Positions 51,000 to 60,496 are shown, counted from the stretch's first letter. The stretch: 64,000 bases of DNA from DASPGQ01 sp035457705 (GCA_035457705.1 DATIBD010000103.1:62001-126000); one strand, 5' to 3'. The notes: generated by a model from the letters alone, not told the origin. A program made the numbers and translations.

Positions 51000-52640
51000 A
51001 TGACCGAGTCAGACACTTCGAAAGAGCTCCATTTCGAACCGCCGGGGCCAGGTTCATGGATCCAGGACCCCGTGCATTTCCCGCGCCCGATGACCCGCTA
51101 TTGGCAGGAGATGCATCCTCCCGCCTTCAAGAAGGGTACTAACGACTTCGCCCGTTTTTACGGGTTGCTCATCGACGGCCTCCAGATGAGCTATGTCAAC
51201 GGCTTCGCGTACCGTCAAGTGGTCCCAGCGCCGGACGCGGAAATCCCGGAGCGCTTCAAGCGTGCCGAACAGGTTTTCACGGAAAGACTCTGGCGCGAGC
51301 AGCTTCGCGATTGGGACGAAACCCGCAAACCATCCTCCATTGCGACGCACCGCGAGCTGCAGGCGGTCAATCCAGACACCCTCAGCGATGAGGAACTAGC
51401 CGCCTACCTCACGCGCTGCCGCGACCACCATTCGGCCATGATCACCCAGCACATGCGCTTCACCGCCAGTGCAATACTTCCAACCGGGGACTTCCTCGCA
51501 CACGTTGGGGATTGGACGGGCCTTCCGCCATCCGAGTTGCTGGGTTTGATGCGCGGGTCGGCAACGGTGTCCGCCGGAGGTTCCGACGAAATGGAACGCC
51601 TCAAGCGGGCGTTCGCCCAGAACTCTGAGGCCCGCGAGATCCTCGAATCCGGCGACGACCCCGCACAAGTGCTTGCCAGACTGCGATCCCTAGGCGGCGA
51701 AGCCGGCGCGGCGATCTCCGGCTACCTCGACCTGGTTGGCAACCGCCTCATCGACGGCTTCGACATCGCCGAGCCCACAGCGCTCGAGTTGCCCGACGCA
51801 CTCCTCAGGGCCATCCACATCGCCGTTAGCGGAGAAGCCAGGCCCGCCTCGGACGATGAGGCACGCATTGACGAAATCCGGGCGAAGGTTCCCACGGCTC
51901 ACCAAGCCGAGTTCGACCAACTGCTCGGCGAGGCTCGCCTCACCTACCGCCTCCGTGACGAACGCGGCGTCTACAGCGACATCTGGGCCTCGGGAATCAT
52001 GCGCCGTGCCGCCCTTGCCGCAGGTCGGCGCGTCGCCGAGCGCGGTCGCATCGCCGCTCCTCAACACATGCTCGAGGCCAGCCTCGACGAGATGTGCGCG
52101 CTGGTGGCTGCCGCCGGAGGCCCTTCCGCTGACGAGCTCGCGAAACGGGCCGAATACCGCGCCACCTACACCGCCAAAGACGCTCCACCACTCCTCGGTC
52201 CACCCGAACCGCCCCCACCTGATCTCGCCGCGCTGCCCCCAACTGCCGCCCGAGTCATGCGTGCCATGTTCATCGCATTGGGCGAGGTCTTCGGCAGCTC
52301 TCAGGCTCAGCACGAGGAAAAAGTCCTCTTCGGCCTCGCTGCCAGCAAGGGCGTTTACGAAGGGCCCGCGCGTCGAGTCTCCGGCCCGTCCGAGTTCGGC
52401 CGCATCGCCAAGGGCGATGTGCTCGTCACGGAGTCAACCACCGAGGCCTTCAACATTCTCCTGCCGCTCTTGGGCGGGATTGTCACCGACAACGGCGGGC
52501 TTCTTTCGCACGCCGCGATCGTCTCTCGCGAATACGGCATCCCAGGCGTCGTCGGCACTCGCGAAGCCACCGAACGCATCGCCGATGGCATCAGGGTCCG
52601 CGTCGACGGCGATGCCGGCGAAGTCACCGTTCTCGAGTGA
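51000..52640 (+). CDS. PEP-utilizing enzyme with phosphohistidine swivel domain (RPH/PEP-synthase-like, part 1)
   Basis: 546 aa; AGGAGG lies 6 nt before the ATG. Residues 1-440 are mostly helical (FARFYGLLIDGLQMSYVNGF, RDHHSAMITQHMRF), like the substrate-binding middle part of rifampin-phosphotransferase-type enzymes. Residues about 455-546 are the swivelling phosphohistidine domain, with the carrier His504 in GGLLSHAAIVSREYGIPGVVG. It has no ATP-binding domain of its own; that is supplied by the next gene, 10 nt downstream. Together the pair would move phosphate from ATP through His to an unknown acceptor. Confidence 0.8.
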   Translation: MTESDTSKELHFEPPGPGSWIQDPVHFPRPMTRYWQEMHPPAFKKGTNDFARFYGLLIDGLQMSYVNGFAYRQVVPAPDAEIPERFKRAEQVFTERLWREQLRDWDETRKPSSIATHRELQAVNPDTLSDEELAAYLTRCRDHHSAMITQHMRFTASAILPTGDFLAHVGDWTGLPPSELLGLMRGSATVSAGGSDEMERLKRAFAQNSEAREILESGDDPAQVLARLRSLGGEAGAAISGYLDLVGNRLIDGFDIAEPTALELPDALLRAIHIAVSGEARPASDDEARIDEIRAKVPTAHQAEFDQLLGEARLTYRLRDERGVYSDIWASGIMRRAALAAGRRVAERGRIAAPQHMLEASLDEMCALVAAAGGPSADELAKRAEYRATYTAKDAPPLLGPPEPPPPDLAALPPTAARVMRAMFIALGEVFGSSQAQHEEKVLFGLAASKGVYEGPARRVSGPSEFGRIAKGDVLVTESTTEAFNILLPLLGGIVTDNGGLLSHAAIVSREYGIPGVVGTREATERIADGIRVRVDGDAGEVTVLE

Positions 52641-52650
52641 TCGTGCAAAA

Positions 52651-53904
52651 GTGAAAAAAGTCGTCCCTTTCAAGAAAGCGACCGAGATATCGCGGTTTGG
52701 ATCCAAGGCCGTCGGTCTCGGGGACGCCGCGCGCCACGGCTTACCGGTACCCCCAGGCGTGGCGTTGTCGGGCGAGCTGGTGGAGGCGGTCGCCTCGGGC
52801 GACAAAACGGCCACTGAAAAGGTGTGTAAGGCGATTGTTGACTTGACGCCCCCGTTTGCGGTCCGCTCATCCGCCGTTGATGAAGATGGCGCGGCGGCGA
52901 GCTTCGCCGGCCAGCACCTCACCCTGCTGAACGTGCATTCGGCTGCCGACGTTCCCGATGCCGTCCGCGAAGTCTGGTGGTCTGCCAACTCAGATTCGGC
53001 CATCACGTACCGTCAGCGGGTTGGCCTGTTCACGCGGCCGAGTGTCGGCGTGGTCGTCCAGATGCTGCTCAACCCGACCGCCGCCGGGGTCATGTTCACC
53101 GAGAATCCGGTCACCGGCGCCGATGAGCGCATGATCGAAGCCAGTTGGGGTCTCGGTGAAGCGGTGGTCAACGGCCTCGTCGTCCCGGACCACTTCCGCC
53201 TCGACCGCTCCGGCCAGGTGCTCGAGCGCAAGGCCGGCCGCAAGCGCATCGCCATCCGCTCCCTCCCTAACGGAGGCACTTTCGAAGAGCCACTGCCGCC
53301 CGAGCAGGTCAACCGACTCTGCCTCGACGACTCCCAGCTCGCCGCCTTGTGCAATCTTGCCCTGCAGTGCGAGAAGGTTTACGGCCCGAGGCGGGACATC
53401 GAATGGGCGTTCCAGGATGGCACCCTTTACCTCCTCCAGTGCCGCTCGATTACTACCGGCAAGGCCAGGAGCGACGCACCCCCGCCCGGCCCGCCCCCAC
53501 GCGACCCGGTCGCCGCACTCCGCCGCGCCCAGCTCTTCGCCGACATGGACCGCAGTCAAGCCGAACAAATCGCACGCCTGCTCAAGGTGCGTGCCTTTTC
53601 CAAAGGCGAGACCGTCATCATGGAGGGCTCCGGAGGCGCCGCCTTCTTTCTGATCGACTCGGGACAGGCCGCGGTTTCCAGCAAAGGCGTTGAGCTCGCC
53701 ACCCTCGGCCCCGGCGACTACTTCGGTGAGATTGCCCTTATTGACGGCGGCCCTCGCTCGGCAACGGTGACTGCTGCGACCGACCTGGTTTGTTACGGGA
53801 TCACGTTCTGGGAGTTCCGCCCGCTGATCGAACGAAATGGAGCCATCGGGTGGAAGCTCCTGCAAGCGCTAGCAAAGAGGTTGCGCGCCAGCGATCCTAG
53901 CTAG
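52651..53904 (+). CDS. PPDK/PEP-synthase-type ATP-binding protein with C-terminal cyclic-nucleotide-binding domain (part 2)
   Basis: 417 aa from the GTG at 52651. The ATP-grasp domain (about 1-275) has FGSKAVGLGDAARHGLPVPPG, PPFAVRSSAVDEDGAAASFAGQ, MFTENPVTGADERMIEASWGLGEAVVNG and DIEWAFQDGTLYLLQCR, all PPDK_N blocks. After a Pro-rich linker, residues about 295-417 form a cNMP-binding domain (LKVRAFSKGETVIMEGSGGAAFFLI, GDYFGEIALIDGGPRSATVTA), with the phosphate-binding FGEIAL...RSATV cassette intact. There is no His swivel and no TIM barrel. It works with the product at 51000-52640, presumably gated by a cyclic nucleotide. Confidence 0.8.
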   Translation: MKKVVPFKKATEISRFGSKAVGLGDAARHGLPVPPGVALSGELVEAVASGDKTATEKVCKAIVDLTPPFAVRSSAVDEDGAAASFAGQHLTLLNVHSAADVPDAVREVWWSANSDSAITYRQRVGLFTRPSVGVVVQMLLNPTAAGVMFTENPVTGADERMIEASWGLGEAVVNGLVVPDHFRLDRSGQVLERKAGRKRIAIRSLPNGGTFEEPLPPEQVNRLCLDDSQLAALCNLALQCEKVYGPRRDIEWAFQDGTLYLLQCRSITTGKARSDAPPPGPPPRDPVAALRRAQLFADMDRSQAEQIARLLKVRAFSKGETVIMEGSGGAAFFLIDSGQAAVSSKGVELATLGPGDYFGEIALIDGGPRSATVTAATDLVCYGITFWEFRPLIERNGAIGWKLLQALAKRLRASDPS

Positions 53905-53926
53905 AGAGAGGGTAAGAGTTGGCGGC

Positions 53927-55786
53927 TCAGTCGCGTTTACCGAGCCACTCTCGCATCGCGTGGGGGGAGAGAACGGGACAAAGGTAGAACCCCTGCATCA
54001 AGTTGCAGCCTTGATCCATCAACCAGCGTACCTGCTGTTCCGTTTCGACGCCGCAGGCAGCAATCTCCAGCTCCAGAGCTCGGCCAAACTCGATGACGGC
54101 GCTCGCAAGCCTTTCGTCCTTCGACTCACCCGGGACTCCGCGAATGAGCGATCGATGAAGCTTGACGCCATCCGGCTGGAAATGCCGGAACAGGTTTACC
54201 GACTTCGAGTGATCCCCGAAGCCGTCGATGATGACGCGGATTCCAGCACGCTTGAGCCGCTCGAGGTTCGCGGCGGTGCGGGAGACCTCGCCGGATTCGA
54301 GGCCAGATAGCTCGACGTCGATGAGAGAGCCTCTGAGGCCCCCAATTTCGCTCAGCGTCTCCAGGTAACGGACCGCGCCATCCGTAGTGACGTGGCGCGT
54401 CGAGAGGTTGAAGCCGAGGCGTAGCTGCCGCCCGTCCCGCTGCCAGAGAGCCACCTGGCGACACGCCTCGCCGAATGCCCACTCGCCAATCGAGACGACC
54501 AGGTTACTCTCTTCGGCAAGGGGGATGAACTTTTGAGGGCCGATCAGGCCAAGCCGGGGATGTTGCCAACGAAGCAGCGCCTCGACACCCCGGACGGCTC
54601 CGGAGGTGAGGTCGCATTGAGGTTGGTAATGAACGACGAACTGCTGCTCCTCGAGCGCCGTCTTCAGTTCCCCCTCGAGGCTCTCGTGCCTCAGGCCGAG
54701 GAAATGAAGCTCGGGCGAGAAGAATTGGAATCGGTTTCCTCCCTTCTCCTTCGCCTTGTACATTGCTTTGTCGGCACTCACCAGGAGCTCCTTCGCGTCG
54801 ATGCTGTCCTCGGGGAAGAAGCTGATCCCGAGACTCGCCGTAAGGGCCGTTCCCAACACGTCGAGCCGTGCGAGCTGGGTCAGAACGGATCGGGCCACGC
54901 GAGCGGCGTCGCGCGCCAGGACGGTGTCGGGGAGTACGATGACGAACTCGTCTCCCCCCACGCGAGCAACGAGATCACTCGCGCGCACGGAGCCGCGCAA
55001 CGTACTTGCCACGGTCTTCAGTAGCTCGTCGCCGGCCGCGTGACCGTGCGTGTCGTTGAAGAGCTTGAAGCGGTCCAGGTCGACGAAAATGACGGAGAGA
55101 GAACCACCATAGCGTTCGGCGAGCGCGACCGTCTTTTCCAAGTGCTGGGAGAGGAGATCCCGGTTGGGAAGGCCAGTGAGACCGTCGTGCGTAGCTTGCC
55201 GCTGCGCCTGCTGTTGCTCGTGTTTCAGCTTGAGGAACGAACGGTGGCGCTCGACGGCGCGGACGACCGTCAGCATGAGGTGCCTCGGATTCAAGTCCCC
55301 TTTAACCAGGTAGTCTTGTGCTCCAACCCTAACGGAATCCACCGCGGTCTGCTCACGCTCATCACCCGTGACGACGATGATGGGGACGTGCGGAACAACC
55401 TTGAGGGCGCGTGACAAAGTCTCGATGCCGCGGGTATCAGGGAGCGATAAGTCGAGCAGAATTACGTCAACAGGAGAGTCCTTCACGTGGTGGAAAGCGT
55501 CATTGAGGCGATCTACTCTTCGCACGCGGAAGTCGTTTCGGGGAGCAGAAGTGAGGAGCTCGTTCACGAGCTCGGCGTCGTCGGGATTATCCTCAACGAG
55601 CAGCACGTCGAGTGAATGACCCGCGAGCTTTGATTGGTCGATAACGTCCAGTGGCATGCCAGCGAATCCGCCGTTGTGGCCTCGACCGTTTACCCCCCCG
55701 TTCGTTGTCGACGACCAGGACGACGGAGACTGGGTACGTCCAGCAGTGGAAAAGCCTTCAGCTCCTTCCACTCCGGTGCCGCCCAT
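53927..55786 (-). CDS. REC-GGDEF-EAL protein, diguanylate cyclase with degenerate EAL domain
   Basis: 619 aa from the ATG at 55786 (AGGAGG 8 nt upstream); MPLDVIDQ at 55657 is an alternative start right before the receiver domain. Receiver about 58-175 (LLVEDNPDDAELV, Asp in ILLDLSLPD). GGDEF about 200-360: GGDEF intact with an RASD inhibitory site five residues before it. EAL about 370-615: EALLRW and FNLS kept, but the Asp-Asp motif is IDGFGDHSK, the catalytic Glu motif AEGVET is ACGVET, and IKID is VKLH. It probably makes c-di-GMP and only binds it at the EAL end. Confidence 0.88.
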   Translation of the reverse strand: MGGTGVEGAEGFSTAGRTQSPSSWSSTTNGGVNGRGHNGGFAGMPLDVIDQSKLAGHSLDVLLVEDNPDDAELVNELLTSAPRNDFRVRRVDRLNDAFHHVKDSPVDVILLDLSLPDTRGIETLSRALKVVPHVPIIVVTGDEREQTAVDSVRVGAQDYLVKGDLNPRHLMLTVVRAVERHRSFLKLKHEQQQAQRQATHDGLTGLPNRDLLSQHLEKTVALAERYGGSLSVIFVDLDRFKLFNDTHGHAAGDELLKTVASTLRGSVRASDLVARVGGDEFVIVLPDTVLARDAARVARSVLTQLARLDVLGTALTASLGISFFPEDSIDAKELLVSADKAMYKAKEKGGNRFQFFSPELHFLGLRHESLEGELKTALEEQQFVVHYQPQCDLTSGAVRGVEALLRWQHPRLGLIGPQKFIPLAEESNLVVSIGEWAFGEACRQVALWQRDGRQLRLGFNLSTRHVTTDGAVRYLETLSEIGGLRGSLIDVELSGLESGEVSRTAANLERLKRAGIRVIIDGFGDHSKSVNLFRHFQPDGVKLHRSLIRGVPGESKDERLASAVIEFGRALELEIAACGVETEQQVRWLMDQGCNLMQGFYLCPVLSPHAMREWLGKRD

Positions 55787-55935
55787 CCCGCAAACCTCCT
55801 ATTTCGTTGAAGCCAGAGGATGAATAATGAATCTCGCGGGCGCTCAATAAATGCAGCGGTTTGGCACAGATAGTGTAGATCGTGCCTCGAAGGGTCAAAA
55901 ATGTCAAGTGTCGCCCGGGCCCCGTTAGGACTCAC

Positions 55936-56367
55936 CTAGTCTGGAAGATGGGCGACGTCCAGCCAGTAGGCCTCGAACTGCTGGAGCATCTTCACGAGGC
56001 CAGGAAGGCCGTTCGGCTTGGTAATGAACGAGCAAGCGCCTTCCTCGTAAGACGCCTGAGCGTCCTCGTAGCGCTGGCTGCTCGTCAGGACCACGACAGG
56101 CAGACCGCGAAGTCCCGGCTCCGACTTTAGCTCTTTCAGAACCTCGAGCCCCCTCTTGCGAGGCATGTTCAGGTCCAGAAGCAGCAACTGGGGAGACGAC
56201 GCGTCTTTGAACTTGCCCTCTCGCCGCAAATAGGCAAGCGTCTCCAGGCCGTCGTTGACGACTTTCACGAGCTTTAATCGTGAACTCACGCCCATCGCCT
56301 CTTGTAACAACAAAGCGTCGTCCTCGTTGTCTTCTGCGACGAGGATCTTCAGGGGTGGGATGCTCAC
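55936..56367 (-). CDS. Rcp1-like single-domain response regulator
   Basis: 143 aa, receiver only. ILVAEDNEDDALLLQEA holds the acidic pocket, LLLLDLNMPRKRGLEVL the phospho-Asp, VVVLTSS the Thr/Ser switch, and FITKPNGL the Lys. The C-terminal FEAYWLDVAHLPD is a hallmark of the Rcp1 type, which pairs with phytochrome-like histidine kinases. The kinase gene is 149 bases upstream on the same strand and the REC-GGDEF-EAL gene 149 bases downstream, suggesting one phosphorelay feeding a c-di-GMP output. Confidence 0.9.
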   Translation of the reverse strand: MSIPPLKILVAEDNEDDALLLQEAMGVSSRLKLVKVVNDGLETLAYLRREGKFKDASSPQLLLLDLNMPRKRGLEVLKELKSEPGLRGLPVVVLTSSQRYEDAQASYEEGACSFITKPNGLPGLVKMLQQFEAYWLDVAHLPD

Positions 56368-56516
56368 GTTGGCGCCTCCTCTCGGGTGCTAAACGCATCG
56401 AATCGAAAGCTCTCCGTCATCCTTTCTCCGCCCTCACTGAGTGACAGACGAGTCCGGCCGTTCACCATTCCTCCCGCACGCCGACTTCACTAGCATCACG
56501 GGATCGCGACTCTACT

Positions 56517-57950
56517 CTACTCACAATGACTATCGCCACCATGGTCCGTCAACGGGCCGAACGTCAGGAAGAATTCCGAGCCGCCACCCGCACGAGCCGA
56601 CACCCCCGCAACACCCCCGTGGCGCTCCGCCACCGTACGGACGATCGCGAGACCAGCGCCCGTACCATCGATCTCCGATCCCGAGGCGCGTTGAAACAGC
56701 TCGAATACGCGCTCCGTGTTCTCTGAGGATATTCCTGGCCCGCGGTCACGCACTACGATCCCGGGCCCTTTGCCGAGGCCTCCTTCGTAAGCCGCGATCT
56801 CGATCTCAGGAGAAATGCCGGCTCGGGCGAACTTCAACGCGTTGTCCAAAAGATTCGTGACGGCATGAACCGCCCACGTGCGATTCACGTAAAGGCTCGA
56901 TTCTCCGGCAACGCTCACCATGGCCGCAACCTGCTCTATTTTGTCATCCAAACGACGCAATGCTTCCTCTACGATATCCGTCATGAGCAGGTGCTCCCGC
57001 GAGAGCGCATCTTGCCGCGCCCGCGCCAGCGCGGACAAGTCGTCGAGCATGCGGCGCATTCTGCGGGCGCCCCTCGTGACGCGATTCAGATAATCTTGTC
57101 CTTTCGCATCGAGCGCAGGCGCATAGCGTTCGGTGATCAAATCTGAGAAGCTCTCCACGGCCCGCAAGGGCTCCCTCAGATCGTGGGAGATGGCGTAGAG
57201 TATCGTTCGAAGCTCCTCGTTCCTCGCCGTCAGCGCCTCCTGTGCGAGCTTTCGCTCCGTAATGTCAAAGATCGTGCTGAGTACGTAGAGCTTTCCTTCA
57301 TTGCGGATCGGATTGAGGCCGATCTCGATCGGGACCTCTCTGCCGTCCTTGCGACGCCCGAAGAGGTTTCGGCCGGCACCCATAGGTCGAATTTCTGGAG
57401 ATGCGACAAAATCCCTCCGTAGCGCCGGATGCCGTTCCCGATGTCGCTCCGGCACGAGCTTCTCGATCGATTCGCCCAGAAGTTCTTCTCGCTCGTAGCC
57501 GAACAATCGTGAGGCGGGCGCGTTCACGAGAACGATACGGCCCCCATCATCGAGCAGAATTTTGGCGCTCGGAGATCCTTCCACCGCGAGTCGAAACATC
57601 TGCTCGGCACCCTTGTGTCGCACAGCTAGGAGCACCGTCGACCAAATGACGAAGACCGAGACCGCACGGGTCGCCAGGGGTGCGTCCGACGTGTTTTCCC
57701 AGTTCAGAAAATGTCCTACGAGCACGAGCGAAGAACAGGCTAGGCCAATAATCCATGTGTCCTTCTTGCGAGGTAGTGCTATGGATATGACCACGACGAC
57801 GACGTAGAGAGGCTCGACAGCCGCATCGAGGGGCGTCGCTGCGTCCAAGAGAAAGATCAAAAGGGCGAGTCCAAAGCACGCCAGACGTATCGCCAATGGG
57901 GAACCGCTCTCGTGTGCGCCGGTCACGCCTCGAGGTTCGGGAACGTCCAC
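56517..57950 (-). CDS. Membrane PAS histidine kinase (phytochrome-like core)
   Basis: 477 aa from a GTG at 57950 with AGGGGG 6 nt upstream. The N-terminal ~110 residues form about four transmembrane helices (LACFGLALLIFLLDAATPL, PLYVVVVVISIALP, WIIGLACSSLVLVGHFLNW), a MASE-like sensor. PAS about 115-240 (LLDDGGRIVLVNAPASRLFGYEREELLG), H-box ILYAISHDLREPLRAVESFSD, N-box VTNLLDNALKFA, then RDRGPGIS and GTGAGLAIV. The H-box and the Rcp1-like partner match the bacteriophytochrome kinase class, although no chromophore domain is present. The membrane signal is unknown. Confidence 0.9.
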   Translation of the reverse strand: MDVPEPRGVTGAHESGSPLAIRLACFGLALLIFLLDAATPLDAAVEPLYVVVVVISIALPRKKDTWIIGLACSSLVLVGHFLNWENTSDAPLATRAVSVFVIWSTVLLAVRHKGAEQMFRLAVEGSPSAKILLDDGGRIVLVNAPASRLFGYEREELLGESIEKLVPERHRERHPALRRDFVASPEIRPMGAGRNLFGRRKDGREVPIEIGLNPIRNEGKLYVLSTIFDITERKLAQEALTARNEELRTILYAISHDLREPLRAVESFSDLITERYAPALDAKGQDYLNRVTRGARRMRRMLDDLSALARARQDALSREHLLMTDIVEEALRRLDDKIEQVAAMVSVAGESSLYVNRTWAVHAVTNLLDNALKFARAGISPEIEIAAYEGGLGKGPGIVVRDRGPGISSENTERVFELFQRASGSEIDGTGAGLAIVRTVAERHGGVAGVSARAGGGSEFFLTFGPLTDHGGDSHCE

Positions 57951-58657
57951 TTCAATCCCCCTGGAACCGTCGTTTATGTTGGCTCTCGAAGTCTCATGTT
58001 AAGTCAAAGGCTCGGAAAAATCATTTGTCTTGGACCCGTTCAATCTCCATCCACTCGCGCAAAACCGTTCGGAAGATGGAGGGCTCGGAACCTCGAGAGG
58101 TCAGGTGGCGAGCGCACGGGGTCGAAACTTTCGGCTTGACCTCAACCGGCTAGGAGCAACCGAGGTCCGCTTTCCAGGATCCCAAAGAAGGTCCTCACTC
58201 CGCACGCTCGGTCAAGCCTCCCGCCCAGATCCATTGACGCGATATCACCGAGGCGGTTGTCAAACGGAATCACCGCGGCCAGGACGCAGAGGCCTGGAAG
58301 GGTTGGAGGCCTTCAGCAGACGACGGTCCAATGAGCCTGGAGCCGCGCTCGAGGGGGAACCTCTCCGCCCATTGGGCATTTCCTGACTGCTTTGGTCTTT
58401 TGTCAAGCTGAAGTAAGGAAGAACAAGTGGTGAAGTGAGGATCCCCAAACAGCTCTCGTGGCTCGTTTGAGCGCTTGCAGAAATAGCCCGTCCTCGAATG
58501 CCCATCCCCACGTTTTCGCCTCGCGCCGGTAAAGACAGACCTCTAGGGTCGCGCTCATTCGCGCGTGGCGGACACTACGAGATCGACGACATCGACTGGG
58601 TGACCTTCATCGCCATGGAACTTCCCGAGTCCACCGAGTCCCGTATGTCCGAAGACG
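57951..58657 (-). other. 700-bp intergenic region between kinase and M4 protease genes
   Basis: No gene can be supported. A frame near 58585-58650 (HYEIDDIDWVTFIAMELPE) looks protein-like but is short, without start or ribosome-binding site, and may be a relic. Around 58270-58290, AATCACCGCGGCCAGGACGC resembles a type of intergenic sequence common in environmental genomes. It must contain the kinase promoter; no clean consensus pair with correct spacing was found. Confidence 0.4.
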
Positions 58658-60424
58658 CTAGTTCTGGTGATATAGCGGGCCCTTGGTCGCCTTGTTTCCA
58701 TCCGCGTCCGTCGACGAGATGTAATACTCGTACAAGTAACCCCGTGATCCGTTGAACGCCATGCTGTGGCTTGTCACAAGCACTGTGCTCGTGTAGCTCC
58801 CACAGCAGGTAAATGTCACCTCGCTATTCGCAGGCACGTTCGTCATCCAGGTGATCTCGAATTTTGTGCCCTTCAGTTTCTTGCTGAATGCGTTGGAGAT
58901 CACCGGAGTCTCACTGCCCGCGGGATCCCCGCTACATAGGGTGTCGTCCACGCCGACCTCGTCCCAAGCATCCATGACGTTTGCGGCGTGGTCGCCCGCC
59001 ACCGCGGCGGTGGATTCGCGAGCGTCGCAGAAGTCGGCAGTCGAAGGCAGTGCCGTAAACCCGCGAAACGCGATGTCCTCGGCCACCGCGAAGCCGATGC
59101 CCTGAACCGAGGCACCGCTGGCGCGCGACGGCTCCGCATTCTGACCCCCGTTCACCAGAAGATAGAACCAGTGGTTCGCGATGCCGCTATTGATGTGAAC
59201 TCCTCCGTTGTCCCCCGTCCCGGTGTAGCGGTCCGCGTAGTGTGAGGGGTCTCCGTCTTCTCCTGGGTCTGCCATGTTGCGGATACCGTTCGTGCCTAGG
59301 GTGACGTCCTCGCCGATCGTCCAGTTGCCACTTCGGTGGTAGTACTCGATCGCGGTCCCCATGATGTCCGAGAAGGCTTCGTTCAGGGCACCGGATTCGT
59401 TCTGATAGATCAGATCGCTCGTCGCTTCGGTGACCCCGTGGCTCAGCTCGTGGCCCACGACGTCCAGATCGCCCGAGAACTCGATGAACGAGCTCCCGTC
59501 TCCGTCTCCATAGGCCATCTGGGACCCGTTCCAGTAGGCGTTGTTGTACCTCCTCTGCACGTGAGCCGAGGAGACCATGCCCTGGCTGTAGTGGTTAAGC
59601 CAGTCGAACCCGTGGGTGGAAAGGTAATAGTCGTCGGTAACGTTGGCGTTGAACTGAGCATCGACGAGAGCCGGCTGCCCCGGCGAAGTGCTTCCGTGGG
59701 TGTTCCAGCTATCGTCGGCATCCGTCGCGAGACTTCCGGGGAGCCGGTTTCGATTGCCGGCATCGTAGGTGCTCTGGCGGCCGTCGGCTGACACGAGCCG
59801 ATAGCTTCCTGCACTGAATGTCGTCAGGTCGGTGAGATCTTTGGTGTCTCCCAAGACGCCGATACCGGTACTGTCGCCAGTCGTCAGGCCATCGTAGGCG
59901 TTCACCACAGTGCCGGTCTCGGCGTCCACCCAGTAAAACCACCTGGCGTCGAAGGCCCGAAGCTCCACTCGGTAGAAGTAGCGCTCGGTACGAGGATCGA
60001 TCATCAGTCGACTGCTCCTCGCTATCCCGCGGGCGTCTGCCCGGGAGGCGGCTATCGCCTCGGCCCTATCCGAGCCGATCCGTATCGTGTTCGACGAAGA
60101 CAGATCGGGATAGTGGGCGCCGACTACGACCACGCTGAGGTCGGTCTCGTCGCGATAGATCGTCAGCTGTCCGCCGAGTACCTCCGCCGCACCCAAAAAC
60201 TGCCGATAGCGTTCGGCCAAGTATTGTCCGTTCCGCCCGCTGCGTTCGACGGACACACGACGCATGTCGGAGGGCACGCGAAAATCCGCGGCCTGCTGCC
60301 CAGTCAAGGCACGAAAGCCCCGACGAGGCCGATTTCCTGCGCGGGATGACTGCGCTGCGAGCTGAGACAGACCGAGAAAGAAAGAGAAAGCCAAGAGGGC
60401 GGCGATGCGGTGTCGGAAAGTCAT
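58658..60424 (-). CDS. Secreted thermolysin-family (M4) neutral metalloprotease
   Basis: 588 aa pre-pro-enzyme. Signal peptide 1-24; FTP/PepSY propeptide about 40-195 (RAFDARWFYWVDAETGTVVNAYDG); catalytic domain about 205-500 with VGHELSHGVTE (His325, Glu326, His329), the third ligand Glu349 in GALNEAFSDIMG, and GGVHINSGIANHWFYLL. It ends with a beta domain of about 85 aa (FEITWMTNVPANSEVTFTCCGS) that may be processed or bind substrate. All zinc ligands are present. It is secreted by the general pathway for extracellular protein digestion, and has a sigma70-type promoter at 60497-60525. Confidence 0.93.
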   Translation of the reverse strand: MTFRHRIAALLAFSFFLGLSQLAAQSSRAGNRPRRGFRALTGQQAADFRVPSDMRRVSVERSGRNGQYLAERYRQFLGAAEVLGGQLTIYRDETDLSVVVVGAHYPDLSSSNTIRIGSDRAEAIAASRADARGIARSSRLMIDPRTERYFYRVELRAFDARWFYWVDAETGTVVNAYDGLTTGDSTGIGVLGDTKDLTDLTTFSAGSYRLVSADGRQSTYDAGNRNRLPGSLATDADDSWNTHGSTSPGQPALVDAQFNANVTDDYYLSTHGFDWLNHYSQGMVSSAHVQRRYNNAYWNGSQMAYGDGDGSSFIEFSGDLDVVGHELSHGVTEATSDLIYQNESGALNEAFSDIMGTAIEYYHRSGNWTIGEDVTLGTNGIRNMADPGEDGDPSHYADRYTGTGDNGGVHINSGIANHWFYLLVNGGQNAEPSRASGASVQGIGFAVAEDIAFRGFTALPSTADFCDARESTAAVAGDHAANVMDAWDEVGVDDTLCSGDPAGSETPVISNAFSKKLKGTKFEITWMTNVPANSEVTFTCCGSYTSTVLVTSHSMAFNGSRGYLYEYYISSTDADGNKATKGPLYHQN

Positions 60425-60496
60425 ACGACCTCCATGGGCCGAGCGGCCGGAGGGAGCCGACTCTGTAACGCTTCTTCACTTGGCTGGGATCCTTTG

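Noticed and set aside
58030..58755. Short frames in the kinase-protease intergenic region
   Set aside because: Composition and lack of start signals argue against coding; the last one runs into the end of the protease gene.
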